NCBI GenBank assembly: GCA_050246015.1
Contig: JBFWWU010000012.1
Location: forward strand, 68,423 to 132,422
DNA from: JTS-AC122 sp050246015
Lineage (GTDB): Bacteria; Planctomycetota; Phycisphaerae; Phycisphaerales; UBA1924
Direction of reading: 5' to 3'
DNA: 64,000 nt
Shown here in pieces: positions 36,300-45,999 of this stretch (within the stretch, counting starts at the first letter, position 1; every line of letters starts with the position of its first letter). Under the pieces are notes generated by a model. The model was not told where the DNA came from. It worked only from the letters and a program-made list of their open reading frames with translations, and searched no databases. Both the position numbers and the translations under genes were made by a program.

Positions 36300-37115
36300 C
36301 TAGGGGTTCCACCATCGTTCGCGGAGCCACCGATAATCAGGGTTGTTGGACGCATCGGCGTAGAACTGCTGGTCGCGGCTCATGCGGACGGTTCGGCGGT
36401 CCTGCCATTTGCGTCCGGCGGCATGTCCATCGCCGAAGCCGACGTTCGCCGCGTCGTCGTGCCACACCGTGAGCGGGTCGATCCACTGCGGAATGTCCAG
36501 CCGCATGATCCACGAGCCCATGTTGAGGCCCCGCGGGTCCGCCTCTTCAAGGAACGCGAACGTGTCAGCAGGCCGCCACAACTGACTCAGGCGCCGCACG
36601 GTGCGGCGTCCTCCGCCGATCTGGTCCTCCCAGGAGTCGTCACCGAAGAGAAAGTTCGGCATGGAGTACGTGACCCAGGCGAGGTTGGCGCCGGCGTTGG
36701 TTCGGTATCGGTCTCGCGCATCGGTAGGGCAGTGATAGGCACGCCAGTCTTCCGCGAACGGAAAGAGCGCCCCGGCCTGCACGCCCCGGATGTGGGAATC
36801 GACGGTGGTGGCGGCGTTCAGTTGGGCGGTGGAGAGGTAGGACCCCGTTTCCGAGCGAGGCCAATCGACCCAACTGCTCGGGTGCAGGCGCGAGTCCGTC
36901 CAGGAACTTACAAGTGCGTCCTTGAAGTCGCCCGAGTACAGCGTCATGGCCTGCGCGAGGGATCGGGAGTTGGAGAGGCACTGCGTGGCGCGCCCCGACT
37001 CTCGGGCAGCGCGCAGGGCCGGCAAGAGAATCGAAACAAGCAGCGCAATGATCGCGATGACGAGCAGCAGTTCGATGAGCGTAAACGCGTGTCGGACCGG
37101 GGATCCACGACGCAT
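36300..37115 (-). CDS. prepilin-like protein with H-X9-DG motif
   Basis: 271 residues. The N-terminus is a type IV pilin/pseudopilin leader and helix (RHAFTLIELLLVIAIIALLVSILLPAL), with cleavage expected between Ala and Phe and the conserved Glu5 present. The C-terminal part has the planctomycete H-X9-DG signature (WHDDAANVGFGDGHA). Such proteins are abundant in planctomycetes and are probably pseudopilin-like envelope proteins. AGGAGG precedes the ATG at 37115. It lies 93 bp downstream of the dockerin gene run on the same strand. Confidence 0.88.
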   Translation of the reverse strand: MRRGSPVRHAFTLIELLLVIAIIALLVSILLPALRAARESGRATQCLSNSRSLAQAMTLYSGDFKDALVSSWTDSRLHPSSWVDWPRSETGSYLSTAQLNAATTVDSHIRGVQAGALFPFAEDWRAYHCPTDARDRYRTNAGANLAWVTYSMPNFLFGDDSWEDQIGGGRRTVRRLSQLWRPADTFAFLEEADPRGLNMGSWIMRLDIPQWIDPLTVWHDDAANVGFGDGHAAGRKWQDRRTVRMSRDQQFYADASNNPDYRWLRERWWNP

Positions 37116-37208
37116 GGGGACCCTCCTTGTCAGGCGTGCTCGTTGACAGTCAGACCGCAGATGCCGCCCGATGAACACGGCGACCCTCGCGGGGGGGCTC
37201 GCCAGTGG

Positions 37209-38669
37209 TCACGGACACCCGGCGAAGAACGCACCGAGATAATCGAAGAAGTCCTGCGAGTTTACCACGCCATCGCGGTTCACATCCGCGGCGGGCTGCA
37301 GTGTGAACAACGCGGCGAGGAAGTCGAAGAAGTCCTGCGTGTTCACCGCGCCGTCGTGGTTGAACTCGGCGGGGCAGGGGCACCGGGCGGTCATGCTCTT
37401 GAGTTCACCGGCGACAGAAACCGGACCAAAGGAGAGCGTGTTCACGATCACGTCGTGCAGCCCGTCGTTGTTAAGGTCCGCCAGGGCCGCGATCCGCGCG
37501 TTGGGCGTGGCCTGGCAGACGTGCGAGGAAGCCGAGCCGAAGTCGCCGTTGCCCGCCCCCGGGAGCAGCACGACGTCACCGGCGGAGAATCCGCCGGCGC
37601 GGAACCCGACCAGGTCGATATTCCCGTCGCCGTTCTGGTCCACGGCGAAGCACGCAGTGTCTCCGGGGAAGGCGAACATCATGGGAGCGGAGAAGGCCGC
37701 GCCGCCGGTGTTGCGGTAGACCGCCGCGACGCCGGAGTGGCACAGGATCAGGTCGAGGTCGCTGTCTCCATCGAGGTCGGCGTAGGCGGAACTGCTGGCG
37801 AAGGGGGTCACGATCGACGCGGCGACCGCGAAGTGGCCGCTCCCGTCGTTGAGCCAGGTCTGATGCCGGATGTTTCCGCCGACAAACTGCCCGAACGTCA
37901 GGTCGAGCGACCCGCCGCCGTCCACATCAAGGAAGTCTAGTGAGGCGACGGAGTACGGCAAGAGAAGTTGCTCGGCGGCAAAGTGTCCTGAGCCATCATC
38001 GGAGAAGTACCGCACTTCGTCCGCACCGACGTTGTTGAAGACGATCTCGGGCCGTCCGTCGCCGGTGAGGTCGTGAAGAAGAACGGGCTGCTCGGCGGGG
38101 TAGATCCCGGTCGCTATCTCAGGCCCCAGGACTCCACCCCCCGTGTTCATCCGGACGCGCAGCGCCTCGAACACCGGCTCGTAGAGCACATCGGGCAGGC
38201 CGTCGGCGTTGATGTCGGCGACGTAGAGCGCGCTGATCCAGTCCCCGGAAGCGTCGTACTCCAGCGGATGGTCAAAGTGTCCACCGCCATCGTTGAGGCG
38301 GATGGTGATCCGGGACGCGCTCTGGATCATCACGAGATCCGGGAAGCCGTCACCGTTCATGTCGGCCAAAGCGCCGTGCAGAGGCGACTCGTCGGTGAAG
38401 GTGAGCAACTCGTCAAAGGAGCCATCGCCCCGGCCCGTCAGCAGGTGCAGCGAATTGCCGGGCGTGGTGCCCCAGGTGCGCAGGACAAGCAGGTCCGGGA
38501 AGCCGTCTCTGTTGACGTCCGCGATGCTCCTGAGTGTGGGCCTGGCTCCGAAGGGCAGCACCGAGTCGGCCGCGCCAAACGCCGGGTCTTGGCACTGGCA
38601 CAGACTCATGGTCGGGACGCTCCAGAGAAAAGCAACAGTCACCCCCGTCGTCAGAACACTCTTGCACAT
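37209..38669 (-). CDS. exported FG-GAP propeller protein with GC-type dockerin
   Basis: 486 residues. A signal peptide (MCKSVLTTGVTVAFLWSVPTMSLC) leads into repeated FG-GAP/VCBS blades with calcium-loop cores such as ADVNRDGFPDLLVL, ADMNGDGFPDLVMI, ADINADGLPDVLYE, DLDGDSDLDLILC and DQNGDGNIDLVGF, forming an integrin-like propeller. Dockerin repeats AEFNHDGAVNTQDFFDFL and ADVNRDGVVNSQDFFDYL end in AGCP. AGGAG precedes the ATG at 38669. It starts 30 bp after the stop of a paralogous gene (38700-40214), so the two are co-transcribed. A surface binding role is likely. Confidence 0.87.
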   Translation of the reverse strand: MCKSVLTTGVTVAFLWSVPTMSLCQCQDPAFGAADSVLPFGARPTLRSIADVNRDGFPDLLVLRTWGTTPGNSLHLLTGRGDGSFDELLTFTDESPLHGALADMNGDGFPDLVMIQSASRITIRLNDGGGHFDHPLEYDASGDWISALYVADINADGLPDVLYEPVFEALRVRMNTGGGVLGPEIATGIYPAEQPVLLHDLTGDGRPEIVFNNVGADEVRYFSDDGSGHFAAEQLLLPYSVASLDFLDVDGGGSLDLTFGQFVGGNIRHQTWLNDGSGHFAVAASIVTPFASSSAYADLDGDSDLDLILCHSGVAAVYRNTGGAAFSAPMMFAFPGDTACFAVDQNGDGNIDLVGFRAGGFSAGDVVLLPGAGNGDFGSASSHVCQATPNARIAALADLNNDGLHDVIVNTLSFGPVSVAGELKSMTARCPCPAEFNHDGAVNTQDFFDFLAALFTLQPAADVNRDGVVNSQDFFDYLGAFFAGCP

Positions 38670-38699
38670 GAGCCATCTCCTCGTACAGGCACCGGGCGA

Positions 38700-40214
38700 T
38701 CACGCGCACCCGGCGAAGAACGCAGCGAGAAAATCGAAGAAGTCCTGGGAGTTCACCACGCCGTCGGCGTTGACGTCCGCGGCGGGCTGAAGGGCGAACA
38801 ACGCGGCGAGGAAATCGAAGAAGTCCTGCGAGTTGACGAAGGCATCGGCGTTGAAGTCGCCGGGGCAGCGACAGAATGCGGTCATGGCGTAGAGCCCGCC
38901 CAGGCCGTCGCCGGCGCCGCCGCCAAAGAAGTAGGAGGTCATCAGGGCGTCGGGGGCGTGATCGCCGGTGACATCGACCATGTGCAGTTGATTGAAATAG
39001 ACGGCGTCCTCGGCCTGGGTGAGATGGAACTGCTGGGGCTCAAAGTCGCCGTCGCCTTGCCCCAGCATGGTGACCAGTCCGCCGTGCTGCTCGCCGTTGA
39101 CGATGATGTAACTCATGCGCCAGGCGAGGTCGGAGATGCCGTCGGCGTTGATGTCCGCCACCTGTATCCACCAGGGCTGGAACGCCGGAAGGTCAGCGAG
39201 TCGCTCAAACGTGCCGTTGCCCAGGTTGCGGTATCGGATGATCCGTTCGTTCTCCGAAGGCATCCCAACGACCATGTCCGGGTCGTTGTCCGCATCGAAA
39301 TCAACGTAGGTGCGATACTCCCTGAAATCGCCGAGCGGTACAGCGAGGACGGGCGCGGCGGTAAAGGCGCCGCCGTCGTTGAGGTACGTGTAGTAGAAGC
39401 CCCCGTCGCTCCGATACTCGGCGGTGGTGAGGTCGAGGTCGCCGTCGTTGTCGACGTCGATGGCGGTCACGTCGAAGACTGGAATTGACGACACGGGGTG
39501 CGAGGTGGAATAGTCGCCCGAGCCCGCGTCGTCCGTCCTGTATTCCAGACCCTGCGGGCCGGTGAGGACAACCTCCGGGATCACGTCGCCCGTCAGGTCG
39601 ACCAGCAGCGGCACGGCATACCCGGCGCTCACGGTGCTCGGGCGTTCGTCTCCGAGCACTCCGGCTCCGAGGTTGAGGCGCGTTCGCATCGAGCCGTTGA
39701 CGTAATAGACGAGATCCGGCAACCCGTCGGCGTCGAGGTCGATGCAGGAGGGGTTATCGAGGAACCAATAATTGACATCCGTCTGGTAAACGATCGGAGC
39801 GCCGAAATGCCCGGTGCGATCGTTGAAGTGGACTTCTATCGTCGGGCGTGCAGGCCAGATACCTTCGCGGCAGACGACCAGATCCGGGAAGCCGTCAAGG
39901 TCCAGATCTCCCAGGCAAGGGAAGCGACGCCTGCTTGCCTCTTCGAAGTGGGTCTGGGTGAACGAGCCGTCGCCGTTGCTCAGCAGCACGTGGTTGGTCC
40001 AGTGAAAGTTCTCTTCACTGAGCCGGGCGGCGAGGACGTCGAGGATCCGGTCGCCGTTGATGTCTCGCGTGTCGAGGACGTATATAGGCGTGCCGCCCCA
40101 CGGGACGATGAACTGGCCGGGGGTATAGCGAGGGTCGGGGCACTGGCCCATCGCCGCGGAGGCAGCAAGCGAGACAAGTGAAGCGAAAGAGACCATCCGC
40201 GAAACAGCGTGCAT
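38700..40214 (-). CDS. exported FG-GAP propeller protein with GC-type dockerin
   Basis: 504 residues from the ATG at 40214 (GGAG upstream; longer in-frame starts add only unconserved Pro/Arg-rich sequence). Signal peptide MVSFASLVSLAASAAMGQ. FG-GAP blades include RDINGDRILDVLAA, GDLDLDGFPDLVVC, IDLDADGLPDLVYY, DVDNDGDLDLTT, DFDADNDPDMVVG and ADINADGISDLAW. Dockerin loops GDFNADAFVNSQDFFDFL and ADVNADGVVNSQDFFDFL end in AGCA. It is a paralogue of the next gene downstream. The 214-bp gap upstream holds a terminator for the preceding gene and a promoter-like element at 40285-40319. Confidence 0.87.
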   Translation of the reverse strand: MHAVSRMVSFASLVSLAASAAMGQCPDPRYTPGQFIVPWGGTPIYVLDTRDINGDRILDVLAARLSEENFHWTNHVLLSNGDGSFTQTHFEEASRRRFPCLGDLDLDGFPDLVVCREGIWPARPTIEVHFNDRTGHFGAPIVYQTDVNYWFLDNPSCIDLDADGLPDLVYYVNGSMRTRLNLGAGVLGDERPSTVSAGYAVPLLVDLTGDVIPEVVLTGPQGLEYRTDDAGSGDYSTSHPVSSIPVFDVTAIDVDNDGDLDLTTAEYRSDGGFYYTYLNDGGAFTAAPVLAVPLGDFREYRTYVDFDADNDPDMVVGMPSENERIIRYRNLGNGTFERLADLPAFQPWWIQVADINADGISDLAWRMSYIIVNGEQHGGLVTMLGQGDGDFEPQQFHLTQAEDAVYFNQLHMVDVTGDHAPDALMTSYFFGGGAGDGLGGLYAMTAFCRCPGDFNADAFVNSQDFFDFLAALFALQPAADVNADGVVNSQDFFDFLAAFFAGCA

Positions 40215-40284
40215 GGGTTGCTCCGGTGTGAGGGGCCTGATCGGGCGGAACGTGCCGGGCATCGAGACGACAGATGCCTCAGGA

Positions 40285-40319
40285 CTAAGCGCCGGACTCG
40301 CCGCGCCAACGCCACGATT
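40285..40319 (-). promoter_or_regulatory. promoter-like bipartite element
   Basis: On the minus strand: AATCGTG, 19 nt, GGCGCTTAG, ending 71 bp before the ATG at 40214. The same two blocks with exactly the same spacing occur at 46000-46034 before another dockerin gene. Spacing and position suit a -35/-10 pair for one sigma factor. Confidence 0.5.
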
Positions 40320-40364
40320 TCCGAAGAAACTGGACGAGGGGGCGGCGGCGTGACGCGGGGGAGG

Positions 40365-40397
40365 CAAAACCCCCGCGAGGCGGAACCTCACGGGGGT
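40365..40397 (-). terminator. Rho-independent terminator of kelch-like gene
   Basis: On the minus strand a stem of 7 bp, one mismatch and 4 bp (ACCCCCG ... CGGGGGT, loop of 5) begins 32 bases after the stop at 40429 and is followed directly by a TTTT run. Confidence 0.7.
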
Positions 40398-40428
40398 CAA
40401 GGAGGTCGCGCGCCATTCTGCAGCAGGG

Positions 40429-42381
40429 CTACAGGCACCCCGCGAAGAACGCTCCGATGAAGTCGAAGAAGTCCTGGGAGTTGATGGAGCCGTCGTGGTT
40501 GAAGTCGGCCGTGGGCTGAACGGCGAACAACGCGGCGAGGAAATCGAAGAAGTCCTGGGAAGTCACCATTGAGTCGCGATTGAAATCAGCCGGGCACTCG
40601 ATGCCGAACTCCCAAGTTTGCGAGGAGTTCCCGAAGGCCACGAGTTGTCCGCGGGCTGAGTCGAACGCGGCGCCGGCAATGGAGAATGGAGCAGGCGGGT
40701 AGGCGACCTCCGTCCACATCGAGCCGCTCCACTCCCATGTGTCAGTCTGGCCCTGCGCCCCACCAAGCAGGAACGTGCGCCCGCGGGCAGGGTCGCGCCA
40801 CATGGTGGCGTAGGAGCGTGGCGAGGGCCCGGCGGAGGCGGCCTGGGTCCACGTGACTCCGTCCCATTCCCACGTGTCGTTGTGGTAGGTTGGGAACTGG
40901 GGATTCGACTGACCGCCGAACAGGAGGATGCGCTGGCGTACCGGGTCGTAGATCATCGACGCGCCTTCGCGGCTTGAAGGGCCTGCGTCGGACACGAGCG
41001 CCCACTGGGCGCCGTCCCACTCCCATGTCTCGCCGGTTAGGATGTCCTCCGAGGCGGCCCCGCCGAAGAGCACGAAGCGTCCGCGATCGGCGTCGTATGC
41101 CATCGCGGCGCCGGCACGCTCTGACGGCCCGGCGATGTCGAGTCGGCTCCAGGAGACGCCGTCCCACTCCCATGTATCGTCGAAGTAGAAGTAGTCCAGA
41201 AAGGAGTACACGCGACCGCCGAAGTACAGGGCGCGTCCATCCACCGGGTTGAACGCCAACGCGGCGTTGGCTCGTGCGCGAGGACCAGTCGCCGTGGCGA
41301 AGTGCCATTGAGAACCGTCCCATTCCCACGTCTCGGTTGGACCCTGCGAACTGAGATTACTGACCGTAAGTGTTCGGTTGCGCGCGGCGTCAAAGGCCAT
41401 GGCGACGAAGAAGGAGTACGGACCCAGAGGCTTGCGAGTCCACTGTGTTCCGTTCCAGGCCCACGTGTCGGTGTAGCCCCCGAAGTCGGTGGCTGAGAAG
41501 CCACCAAAGAGCACGGCTTCGCCGCGCGCTTCGTCGAAGGCCATGGCGTGATTGATCCTCGGCGGTGGGCCCGCGTCGGCGACTTGCGCCCACGCGGAGC
41601 CGTCCCACTCCCACGTCAGCCCGGGTGACGGCCAGCCGCTGAAAAGAACCAGGCGCTGGCGGACGGAATCGGCCACGAGCGCAGAGTCGGAAGCGAGTGG
41701 ACCCGAATCATTCAGAAGCGACCATTCGGAGCCGTCCCACTCCCAGAGGTCGCCCATGGCTGTGTTCGTCGCCCCATACCCGCCGAAGAGCACGACGCGT
41801 GCACGCGCGGCATCGAACGTCATCATGTGCTGCTGGCGCAGCCCCGGGCCGGTGGTGGCAACCTGAGTCCACGTCGACCCATCCCACTCCCAGGTGTCGG
41901 CAAGTCGCGCACCGTTGAATCCACCGTGGATCACGGTCCGTGCGCGTACGGCGTCGAAGGCCATCGCGTGGAAGTAACGGGTCGGCCCGCTCGTGCTGCG
42001 CAGGGACCAGGAAGTGCCGTCCCACTCCCACGTCTCGCCGCTCCCGGAGGTGCCGCCGAACAGGACCGTGCGACCCCGGGCCGAGTCGTAACACATCTTG
42101 GCGTACGTACGCTCGCTGGGTCCCGAGGTTGATCGGCGTGCCCAGGCCGTGCCATCCCACTCCCAGGTTTCCGAACCGAACCCCGTTCCGGCGGAGCGGA
42201 AGAGGACGACGCGCTCGCGGTCCGAGTCGTACGACATGGCGTGGTTCGAACTGAAACTGGGCTGCACTGTCTGATCTCGAAGCCGCCACTGCGGCGTCTG
42301 GGCGAGGGTTTGGGTCGCAAGCCCGGAAGGAAGAATTAGAAGGCATAGAGCAACGATGAAGTGCAGTGTGCGGAGATTCAT
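40429..42381 (-). CDS. exported kelch-like repeat protein with GC-type dockerin
   Basis: 650 residues. Signal peptide MNLRTLHFIVALCLLILPSGLATQTLAQ. About eleven kelch-like blades follow, each ~50 residues with AMAFDAARxRTVLFGG and a closing TWEWDGSxW, predicted to build one or two beta-propellers. The dockerin repeats ADFNRDSMVTSQDFFDFL and ADFNHDGSINSQDFFDFI end in AGCL. No copper-oxidase catalytic residues of the galactose-oxidase type are obvious, so a structural or binding role is likely. It starts 39 bp after the stop of the RCC1-like gene and ends at a good terminator. Its dockerin coding DNA is almost identical over 102 bp to that of its upstream neighbour. Confidence 0.87.
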   Translation of the reverse strand: MNLRTLHFIVALCLLILPSGLATQTLAQTPQWRLRDQTVQPSFSSNHAMSYDSDRERVVLFRSAGTGFGSETWEWDGTAWARRSTSGPSERTYAKMCYDSARGRTVLFGGTSGSGETWEWDGTSWSLRSTSGPTRYFHAMAFDAVRARTVIHGGFNGARLADTWEWDGSTWTQVATTGPGLRQQHMMTFDAARARVVLFGGYGATNTAMGDLWEWDGSEWSLLNDSGPLASDSALVADSVRQRLVLFSGWPSPGLTWEWDGSAWAQVADAGPPPRINHAMAFDEARGEAVLFGGFSATDFGGYTDTWAWNGTQWTRKPLGPYSFFVAMAFDAARNRTLTVSNLSSQGPTETWEWDGSQWHFATATGPRARANAALAFNPVDGRALYFGGRVYSFLDYFYFDDTWEWDGVSWSRLDIAGPSERAGAAMAYDADRGRFVLFGGAASEDILTGETWEWDGAQWALVSDAGPSSREGASMIYDPVRQRILLFGGQSNPQFPTYHNDTWEWDGVTWTQAASAGPSPRSYATMWRDPARGRTFLLGGAQGQTDTWEWSGSMWTEVAYPPAPFSIAGAAFDSARGQLVAFGNSSQTWEFGIECPADFNRDSMVTSQDFFDFLAALFAVQPTADFNHDGSINSQDFFDFIGAFFAGCL

Positions 42382-42420
42382 GGGCTGTCTCGGTGGTTGA
42401 GGTTGAAGTGTTGACGTTGA

Positions 42421-44418
42421 TCACGGGCATCCGACAAGGAAGGCCGCGAGGAAGTCGAAGAAGTCCTGGGAGTTGATGGAGCCGTCGTGGTTGAAGTCGG
42501 CCGCGGGCTGAACGGCGAACAACGCGGCGAGGAAATCGAAGAAGTCCTGGGAGTTGATGGAACCGTCATTGTTCCAGTCGGCCTCACACGCAGGTGCGGC
42601 GATCCCGCCACCCACGATGACATTGTCGGTGAAGACGGCTGTGAAGCGGTACCCGGGCGGCAGGGACGGGACACCTACCTCGTTCCCGAGATAGTCCCAC
42701 GCGATCGCGCGCCCATCGGAGCGCAGCGCCAGTAAACCCGCCGTGATGCCGGTGTAACGCAGGCCCTGTGGAAGAGGGGGCGCCGCGGCGGGGCTTCCTT
42801 CGTACCCGGCGGCGAACCATCGGACGATCTGTCCGTCAGAGCGGAGGGAGGTATTGGCATACCCCGCCGTCGCGACCGCGGTGTACGTCGTCCCCGGCGG
42901 GAGCGGGGGAACCAGCGACTGCTCATCCGACACGCCCCATGCGGCGATCTGCCCGTCCGATCGGAGAGCAATGCAATGTTCGATTCCCGCCGCGGCAGCA
43001 GTGTACGTCACACCGGGCCGAAGCCCGGGAACGTCGAGTTGTCCCGGTTCGGTCCCCCAGGCCAGCAGTTGTCCGTCGGAGCGAACCGCAAGGCTTACAG
43101 AGTGCTCTTCACAGCAGAATGCACTTCTGTAACCGTGCGCTGCAACTGAGGTGTACGTCAGCCCCGGTGGGAGCGGAGGAACGTCGAAAAAACCGCCGAG
43201 TTCGACGACCTCGCCGTCCGACCGCAGCAGAAGCGTCTGTATCGGCGTCGTCACGACGGAGCGATACTCGGCGCCGGGGGGCAGAGGGGGGACCTCAAGT
43301 CCCGTCGGCGCGCCCCATGCGTCAATCCCCCCATCGGATCGGAGTGCCATCCCACGGGTCGATGGAATGAAACTTCCCGAGGCGAGGCTGACGGCGCGGT
43401 AGGCCGCGCCCGGCGTCGAGGTCGGGCCGCGGCGCACGCGGTACGGGTCGCTTCCCCACGTGATGAAGCGGCCATCTGACAGTCGAGCGGCACACACGTA
43501 GGTCCCCGCCGCCACGGCCGTGTAGGTGAGTCCGGACTCCGGCGGCGGCACCTCGAGCTCGCCGGCGAAGTTAGAACCCCACGCGAGAACCGCGCCATCC
43601 GATCGCAGCGCGAGCGTCACGCCGCGACCGGCACTGATCGCCGTGTAACTCTGCCCGGGCGGGGCCGGCGTGGGCAACGGCTGCTCCACGCCGCCCCAGA
43701 CGATGATCTCCCCATCGGAGCGCAGCGCCGCGCTGTGGAAATCGCCGGCAGCAATCAGCATGTAGATCGTCCCTCCCGGCAATGGGGGAACATCCGTCTG
43801 CCCCGATGAGTCGGTCCCCCACGCCACGACCTGCCCATCGGACCGGAGCGCGAGCGCATGAAAGTTTCCGCCCGCGAGCGCGGTATAGGCAACCCCCGGA
43901 GGAAGAGCCGGAGCCTGCAACTGGGAAGCGCCCGAGCCCCACACGGCGATCTGCCCATCCGACCGAAGCGCCATCCCGACGGAGTACATCCCCGCAACGG
44001 ATGTGTACACCTCGCCCGGCGGCAGCGACGGGACGGGAAATGGTCCCACGGAACCCCAGTGAACAACTTGGCCGTCCGAACGCAGGGCGAGGTAGTGGGT
44101 GCCGCCGGTGCCGCTCACAGCCGTGTACGTCACGCCGGACGGAAGGGGCGGAACTGCGTTGAGGTCGCCGTTCAGATCAGCCCCCCATCCGACGACCTGA
44201 CCATCAGATCGCAGAGCCAGCCCGCAGTAGTAACCCCAATCCACCTGCGTGTAGTTCAGACCAGGGGGGAGCACGGGTATCTCGAGTTGGTTGTACAAGT
44301 CATTACCCCAGATGACGAGTTGGCCGCTCTGAGTCGGCTGGGCGGCGGCGGTGGGACCCGTCAGCGCGAGCAGGGATACGGTGAGTATCGCCGTCACGGG
44401 ATGCTTGATCGAGAACAT
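42421..44418 (-). CDS. exported RCC1-like repeat protein with GC-type dockerin
   Basis: 665 residues. The ATG at 44418 follows AGGAAG and opens a signal peptide (AILTVSLLALTGPTAAAQ). Thirteen repeats of about 45 residues follow, each centred on ALRSDGQVVAWG and PPLPPGVTYTAV, like the blades of RCC1/BNR propellers. Two dockerin loops (ADWNNDGSINSQDFFDFL, ADFNHDGSINSQDFFDFL) end in VGCP. It is probably a surface protein. It sits between two other dockerin genes with 39-53 bp gaps, inside the run headed by the third ECF-sigma/kinase pair. Confidence 0.86.
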   Translation of the reverse strand: MFSIKHPVTAILTVSLLALTGPTAAAQPTQSGQLVIWGNDLYNQLEIPVLPPGLNYTQVDWGYYCGLALRSDGQVVGWGADLNGDLNAVPPLPSGVTYTAVSGTGGTHYLALRSDGQVVHWGSVGPFPVPSLPPGEVYTSVAGMYSVGMALRSDGQIAVWGSGASQLQAPALPPGVAYTALAGGNFHALALRSDGQVVAWGTDSSGQTDVPPLPGGTIYMLIAAGDFHSAALRSDGEIIVWGGVEQPLPTPAPPGQSYTAISAGRGVTLALRSDGAVLAWGSNFAGELEVPPPESGLTYTAVAAGTYVCAARLSDGRFITWGSDPYRVRRGPTSTPGAAYRAVSLASGSFIPSTRGMALRSDGGIDAWGAPTGLEVPPLPPGAEYRSVVTTPIQTLLLRSDGEVVELGGFFDVPPLPPGLTYTSVAAHGYRSAFCCEEHSVSLAVRSDGQLLAWGTEPGQLDVPGLRPGVTYTAAAAGIEHCIALRSDGQIAAWGVSDEQSLVPPLPPGTTYTAVATAGYANTSLRSDGQIVRWFAAGYEGSPAAAPPLPQGLRYTGITAGLLALRSDGRAIAWDYLGNEVGVPSLPPGYRFTAVFTDNVIVGGGIAAPACEADWNNDGSINSQDFFDFLAALFAVQPAADFNHDGSINSQDFFDFLAAFLVGCP

Positions 44419-44471
44419 TGGTGTTCTTCCTGTAGGAAAGGGACATCCGGAGGTTGACCGCGCGATGCGAA

Positions 44472-45923
44472 TCAGTCGCACCCTGCAAAGAACACGGCGA
44501 GGAAGTCGAAGAAGTCCTGGGAGTTCACCGTACCGTCGTGGTTGAAATCGGCGGCGGCGCTGCCCGCAAAGAAGGCCGTGACGAAATCAAAGAAATCCTG
44601 CGAGGTGGTCGAGCCGTCGCCGTTGATGTCGGCCCGGCACGAGATGGGCTTGAACCAGGCGTCCAGACACGCGGCTTCGATCAGGCCGGTCGTCCCGACG
44701 CGCTCCACACCCAGGCCGACCAGACCGGCGGCGCTGATCGTGGCGCCGGAGGCCACGACCTGCGGCTGCGCTGGTTCGGCGGTCCCGAAGGGCCAGGCTT
44801 TCAGCGACAGACGATCGCCGTGGAAGGAGAACTCAAGGTACCAGTCGGCCGTTTCGAAGCCGGCAACCGGGATCGTCGCCGACCCGAGGAGCGTGGTGTT
44901 GTCCCCGACATACTCGCCGAGGAACATCTGCCCGTTTGTCGGATAGAAACCGCCCGCCAACCCGGTCAGGCCGTCCGCGGTCATCCGGGCGACAGGGTCC
45001 AGCGCCGAGCGGTTGTTCCCGGCGCGGGCCAGGAACCGGACCGTGCCGTCGGCGTACGCGAGAGGCGACTCGGCGCTTGGGTTGTACGAGATGCCGACAG
45101 CCTCGACCCCGGAGACGGGCGCCGAGGTGGACATGAGCGCCACGCCGTTCTGTGCCGACGCCTGCCCCACGCCCGAGGTGGTCAGGTCCACGAGCGACCA
45201 GTCGCTCAGTCCGCGCGTGGCGAAATCGTCCATCAGGTCCCACCCCGCGGGAGTGAATGTGAAATCGTCGAACGCGCCCGAGAGCCCTCCGGGTGTGTTC
45301 GTCTGGTTATAGACGACGAACCCCACGTTCCCGTCGGCGCGGGCGTTAGAGTCGTTGACGATGACCTGCGGTTGATCAGGCTCCGCGTCCGTCGTCTTCC
45401 ACACCTTGATCGAGAGATCGTCCCCGAGGGCCTTGGCTTCGACCCGGTAATCCACGCCGTCATCCAACTGGAACGGCGCGATCGCAATGTTCGGCGCCGG
45501 CGTGCTCAGGTCGTCGATCCCGATGGCGTTCTGCACGTTGTTGAGGAAGAAGTTGTATCCAACGGTCGCCTGCGGCGTGGTTCGCATCGCGAGAAAGGCG
45601 TTCGTCGACGAGTTATTCAGGCGGATGGTCGCACGCACCGTCCCGTTGGTGTACAACGACGGGTTGTTGATGCTGTCCTGGACCAGTGTCCCCGCTCCGA
45701 CAAACACCGGCAATGGCGGGAGATTCACGCTCGTGATGGTGTAGCGCCCGTCGATGACGCCGAAGGACGTCGGTCCGAAGGGGCTTGCAAGAGGGTCGCT
45801 GGTCATCCACCCCGCCGTGCTTCCGTCATTGAAGTCATGACCAAGCGGCGGCCCGGCGATCGCGGCGGATGCCGTGAGTCCGACGACGGCGACGAGCATG
45901 GCGGGTTGTGATCCTCTGTGCAT
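44472..45923 (-). CDS. exported LamG-like duplicated protein with GC-type dockerin
   Basis: 483 residues. The ATG at 45923 has AAGGAG upstream; signal peptide MLVAVVGLTASAAIAG. Two homologous halves of ~200 residues resemble concanavalin/LamG sandwiches (GTVRATIRLNNSSTNAFLAM ... LSIKVWKTTDAEPDQPQVIV and GTVRFLARAGNNRSALDPVA ... LSLKAWPFGTAEPAQPQVVA). This fold often binds or cuts carbohydrate. Dockerin loops ADINGDGSTTSQDFFDFV and ADFNHDGTVNSQDFFDFL end in AGCD. Its 261-bp upstream gap contains a promoter-like element (46000-46034). It lies directly after the third kinase gene. Confidence 0.85.
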   Translation of the reverse strand: MHRGSQPAMLVAVVGLTASAAIAGPPLGHDFNDGSTAGWMTSDPLASPFGPTSFGVIDGRYTITSVNLPPLPVFVGAGTLVQDSINNPSLYTNGTVRATIRLNNSSTNAFLAMRTTPQATVGYNFFLNNVQNAIGIDDLSTPAPNIAIAPFQLDDGVDYRVEAKALGDDLSIKVWKTTDAEPDQPQVIVNDSNARADGNVGFVVYNQTNTPGGLSGAFDDFTFTPAGWDLMDDFATRGLSDWSLVDLTTSGVGQASAQNGVALMSTSAPVSGVEAVGISYNPSAESPLAYADGTVRFLARAGNNRSALDPVARMTADGLTGLAGGFYPTNGQMFLGEYVGDNTTLLGSATIPVAGFETADWYLEFSFHGDRLSLKAWPFGTAEPAQPQVVASGATISAAGLVGLGVERVGTTGLIEAACLDAWFKPISCRADINGDGSTTSQDFFDFVTAFFAGSAAADFNHDGTVNSQDFFDFLAVFFAGCD

Positions 45924-45999
45924 GGGTTGCTCCTTTGTGGTTTGGCCGGCGCCGTTCGGCCCCGGCCTGGTTGCGGGTGAATCGGTGGTCGTCGAAGAC

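Noticed and set aside
36168..37940. 590-codon open frame on the plus strand
   Set aside because: Antisense to the prepilin-like and FG-GAP genes, both of which have clear leaders and ribosome sites.
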